A stretch of 64,000 nt of DNA from Candidatus Poribacteria bacterium (GTDB lineage Bacteria > Poribacteria > WGA-4E > WGA-3G): NCBI GenBank assembly GCA_022394775.1, contig JAGFCB010000022.1:1-64000 (forward strand), in the 5' to 3' direction. Below are positions 62,043 to 64,000 of this stretch, in pieces. The position numbers and the translations under genes are program-made. The notes under the pieces were generated by a model that was not told the DNA's origin, ran no database searches, and was given only the letters and a program-made list of their open reading frames with translations. Positions within the stretch are counted from its first letter, which is position 1, and each line of letters opens with the position of its first letter.

Positions 62043-62510
62043 GGATTCGAGGACTTCTGTCTGTTGGACGAGATCGAATTGATGTGTGCCGATATACATA
62101 TATCTGATAACCCCTGTTTTGTCAATGACAAACGTTGACGGACGTGCGATGTTGTAAGCCTCAAGACTGAGCCAGTGGTAGACGCCGTAGTTTTTGATGA
62201 CGTTCCGCGTTTTGTCTATTAGCAGTGGGAATGTGATGCCGTTTTTATCGGCATAGCCGCGGAGTTCGCGGGGCCACTGCCCAGCGATGGCAAGTGGTGT
62301 TGCTGTATGCTCGGCGTAGGCTTCAACATTTTCTTGGACTGCCGACAACTGACGGCGGCTGTTCGGTCACCATGTTCCTCTGAAGAATGTTAGCACGATG
62401 TGTTGCGCGTCTCGGTACGCTTCAAGCGAGATGTCCACTCGTTGGTGTGATGACAGTGTGAATAGGGGCGCGGTATCGCCGATGTTGAGGATTTTGTTTT
62501 TTCGCGGCAT
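62019..62510 (-). CDS. Peroxiredoxin-like selenoprotein (UGA at the active site)
   Basis: A thioredoxin-fold AhpC/TSA-type protein, 163 aa, whose frame is interrupted by TGA at 62369-62367 (codon 48). Reading through gives HIVLTFFRGTWUPNSRRQLS, where relatives have R-G-x-W-C-P-x-C. The TGA therefore stands exactly at the peroxidatic cysteine, and the second Cys is Ser. N-terminal MPRKNKILNIGDTAPLFTLS and later FPLLIDKTRNVIKNYGV and STFVIDKTGVIRYMYIG are typical. ATG 62510 is used; ATG 62516 is also in frame. A hairpin follows the UGA. It likely reduces peroxides using selenium, and selD for it is at 5.9 kb. Confidence 0.88.
62341..62359 (-). promoter_or_regulatory. Candidate bacterial SECIS hairpin in the redoxin gene
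   Basis: Seven nucleotides after the UGA, GCCG and CGGC pair, with one C-U mismatch and a C-G pair above, around loop GUCAGUU. Position and size fit a bacterial SECIS; it was judged by eye. Confidence 0.45.
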
Positions 62511-62714
62511 GGGCATATTGTATGGGATATTAGGGTTGCTGTCAAGTTTTTAGCGGTTGGCAGTGTAAATATGAGATGGCGTGAGGGATGTCGCGAGGTA
62601 GAAGATCACGAGCATAGGAGGATATGAAGCAGAAAGATCGCGAGTACAGATTGAGCCTACAAAGATCGCGAGCACAGCTCGCTCCTACAGAAGAGGGGTT
62701 GGATTCTATAGCCT
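62511..62714. other. Spacer without a gene
   Basis: Contains AGATCGCGAG repeated three times (about 62601, 62635, 62661) with AGCATAGGAGG between. No gene or clear promoter seen. Confidence 0.4.
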
Positions 62715-64000
62715 TTACTTTTCCTCTTGATTGGTCGAAGAAGGGAGTGCATACATGCTTCGCCGCACTTTCACAATTTCACCAGCATCGACAAGCCGTT
62801 TGAGTTCGTTTTTTGTGGAACCTGGATGTCCTTCAATGACATCAATGAGTTCAGATGTTTTTTTCTCGCCTGTGGCAAGAAGTGCGAAGATCTGATCACG
62901 GAGCGGGACGCGGAGGGGTTTCCCGCCTCTAAACTTCATCAATATTCGATTGGCTTGGCTTCTGGAGATGCCCAAGACGTGTTCTACTTCATCTCTATGG
63001 GATTCGGCAGTGAGAGTGTCGCGTTCTGCCTCAAACTGCTCACGCGTAGCGATGGTTTCAGGGAGTTTGTCTAAGCCACCGGCGACCTCAAAATCTTCCC
63101 AATCAAAAAGCAACGTTTCAGGACGATCAGTGATATCAGGGAGGGGTACACTCGCAAGCAGGACTACGGTTTTATTGGGTAAGCGGTTCAAGCCGGCGCG
63201 TCCGATAACCTGTGAAAATAAGCCTACAGATTGCCGTTCATGGACGGACCGAATGCGTGCGTCTTTATAGATACCGGATACTGCTTCACCATCATAAGAG
63301 AGGGGTTTTTCGTCGTCTCCGAACTGGATCTGCGATTGTCTCCAAACGTGTTCTGGTGTCCAGAAAGGTCCCCCAACGATCCAAATGACATCTGCCGTTT
63401 CAAAAGCGGAGGTTTCTAATGTTGTTAGGTGCTTAAAGCCCTTAACGAAACAGACGTTCTCTTTTGCTGCGATGTGCTTTAAATGTAGTTTTACCGGTGC
63501 GCAGCAGATAATTGCATGCCGAACGTTCGGGTCCTTCTCAATTTCGGCTTGGATATGGAGAAAAAAGCGTTGCCCCATTTCGGACATGCCGAGTACCCGC
63601 CAGTCGGTATCGTAGTTTAAAAGCGTATGTCGTGGATAGATGCCTGTTCGGATCTGAAAGACTCGATTTCCGGGTACCCATGCTGTCGGTTTGACGTGAT
63701 GGACTTCAATTTCGGCATCGGGGAACGCTCTACGCAAATCGCGTTCAGAAAGCATTGATGACATAAACAAGAGTCGTTTGACGTTCGGATGCAACACCGG
63801 CGGCACCCAGAACTTTAACTGTGTCTCATCCCATAACATGGGAGCATCGGCATCCCGTAAGTAATATGCGAAGAAACGCGTGAGTTGATGCCAAAATGTC
63901 CAGTTCAGATCCTGACAGACAGTTGGAAAGTCTTGAATTTTCGCAGTAGTTGAGGTATCCAAGATCCCGAATTCAATGGCTTGTGTAATTGAGATAGGGA
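62715..64000 (-). CDS. C-terminal part of a large helicase-like protein, cut by window edge
   Basis: At least 428 residues, open to the right edge, so the start lies outside. The middle has VIWIVGGPFWTPEHVW and SVGLFSQVIGRAGLNRLPN; the second resembles helicase motif VI (Q-x-x-G-R-A-G). The last 120 residues look like two small helix-turn-helix domains: VEHVLGISRSQANRILMKF and KTSELIDVIEGHPGSTKNEL, with KLVDAGEIVKVRRSMYAL. A replication or mobile-element helicase/primase-type protein is possible. I cannot name the family from this part. Confidence 0.5.
   Translation of the reverse strand, partial: PISITQAIEFGILDTSTTAKIQDFPTVCQDLNWTFWHQLTRFFAYYLRDADAPMLWDETQLKFWVPPVLHPNVKRLLFMSSMLSERDLRRAFPDAEIEVHHVKPTAWVPGNRVFQIRTGIYPRHTLLNYDTDWRVLGMSEMGQRFFLHIQAEIEKDPNVRHAIICCAPVKLHLKHIAAKENVCFVKGFKHLTTLETSAFETADVIWIVGGPFWTPEHVWRQSQIQFGDDEKPLSYDGEAVSGIYKDARIRSVHERQSVGLFSQVIGRAGLNRLPNKTVVLLASVPLPDITDRPETLLFDWEDFEVAGGLDKLPETIATREQFEAERDTLTAESHRDEVEHVLGISRSQANRILMKFRGGKPLRVPLRDQIFALLATGEKKTSELIDVIEGHPGSTKNELKRLVDAGEIVKVRRSMYALPSSTNQEEK

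Noticed and set aside
5906-62510. UGA reassigned genome-wide as a sense codon
   Set aside because: TGA ends several intact genes, for example queE and the CRTAC1 gene.
1-64000. tRNA or rRNA genes
   Set aside because: I looked for cloverleaf-like TTCGAATC and conserved rRNA stretches in spacers and found none; weak ones could be missed by eye.

Overview
This 64 kb window looks like chromosome from an uncultured, moderate-GC bacterium. I lean towards Candidatus Poribacteria or a close relative. The lean rests on the mix of secreted LamG, NPCBM, CRTAC1 and C25-peptidase proteins, an M81 (MlrC-like) hydrolase, bacterial microcompartment vertex proteins, and intergenic DNA packed with palindromic repeats. 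This is recalled family context, not a search result. About 50 genes are present; no rRNA, tRNA, CRISPR array or transposase gene was seen.

Layout. (1) 1-8.8 kb, minus strand: tlyA (cut by the edge), dxs, xseB, xseA, a YmdB-type phosphoesterase, pyrE, a selenocysteine-containing selD, a sugar-phosphate isomerase-like protein and an HD alarmone-hydrolase-like protein. (2) 9-10.6 kb, plus: M81 hydrolase. (3) 11.2-19.6 kb, accessory: a small AT-rich broken operon (including a DUF2971 gene with an in-frame TGA), a fused restriction-modification enzyme behind a secreted FG-GAP-like protein, and a heparinase II/III-like protein. (4) 20-21.8 kb, minus: three tandem STAS anti-sigma-antagonist genes, each a near-complete copy of one transcription unit. 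(5) 22.2-25 kb, plus: VOC protein, queE, amidohydrolase and a small membrane protein; then a minus-strand kinase-like protein. (6) 26.3-42.9 kb, plus: rpsB-tsf-frr-cdsA-dxr-rseP-UDG-priA, an aldolase-like protein, an ATP-grasp enzyme, and a CRTAC1/TPR pair. (7) 42.9-53.5 kb: secreted LamG and NPCBM proteins, ndk, a GNAT, a 1697-residue C25 peptidase, a discoidin-like lipoprotein and two EutN/CcmL genes. (8) 53.9-61.9 kb, minus: sigma-54 regulator, sensor kinase, hisH and the riboflavin genes ribH, ribBA, ribE, ribD. (9) 62-64 kb, minus: a selenocysteine-containing peroxiredoxin and the 3' part of a large helicase-like gene.

The most notable observations are: two selenoproteins hidden by in-frame TGA codons (SelD Sec17 and a redoxin Sec48), which belong together because SelD makes the selenium donor for both; a palindromic repeat inserted in the same reading frame inside priA and the ATP-grasp gene; a repeat that carries a Shine-Dalgarno exactly 11 nt before three start codons; and an identical C-terminal tail on two unrelated secreted proteins.

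Repeat names used below: A, GC-rich palindrome around GGCGGGG/CCCCGCC; B, MITE-like element with AGGACTTACGCA ends; C, multimers of AGTTATCAGTT; D, hairpin CCCCTTATCAGGGG; E, MITE-like element with TTTATAGTAAAA ends; F, palindrome GTAGGGGCGAGG; G, hairpin around CTAACAG followed by GGTACAAAA; H, CCGCAAGGAAATATAAA.
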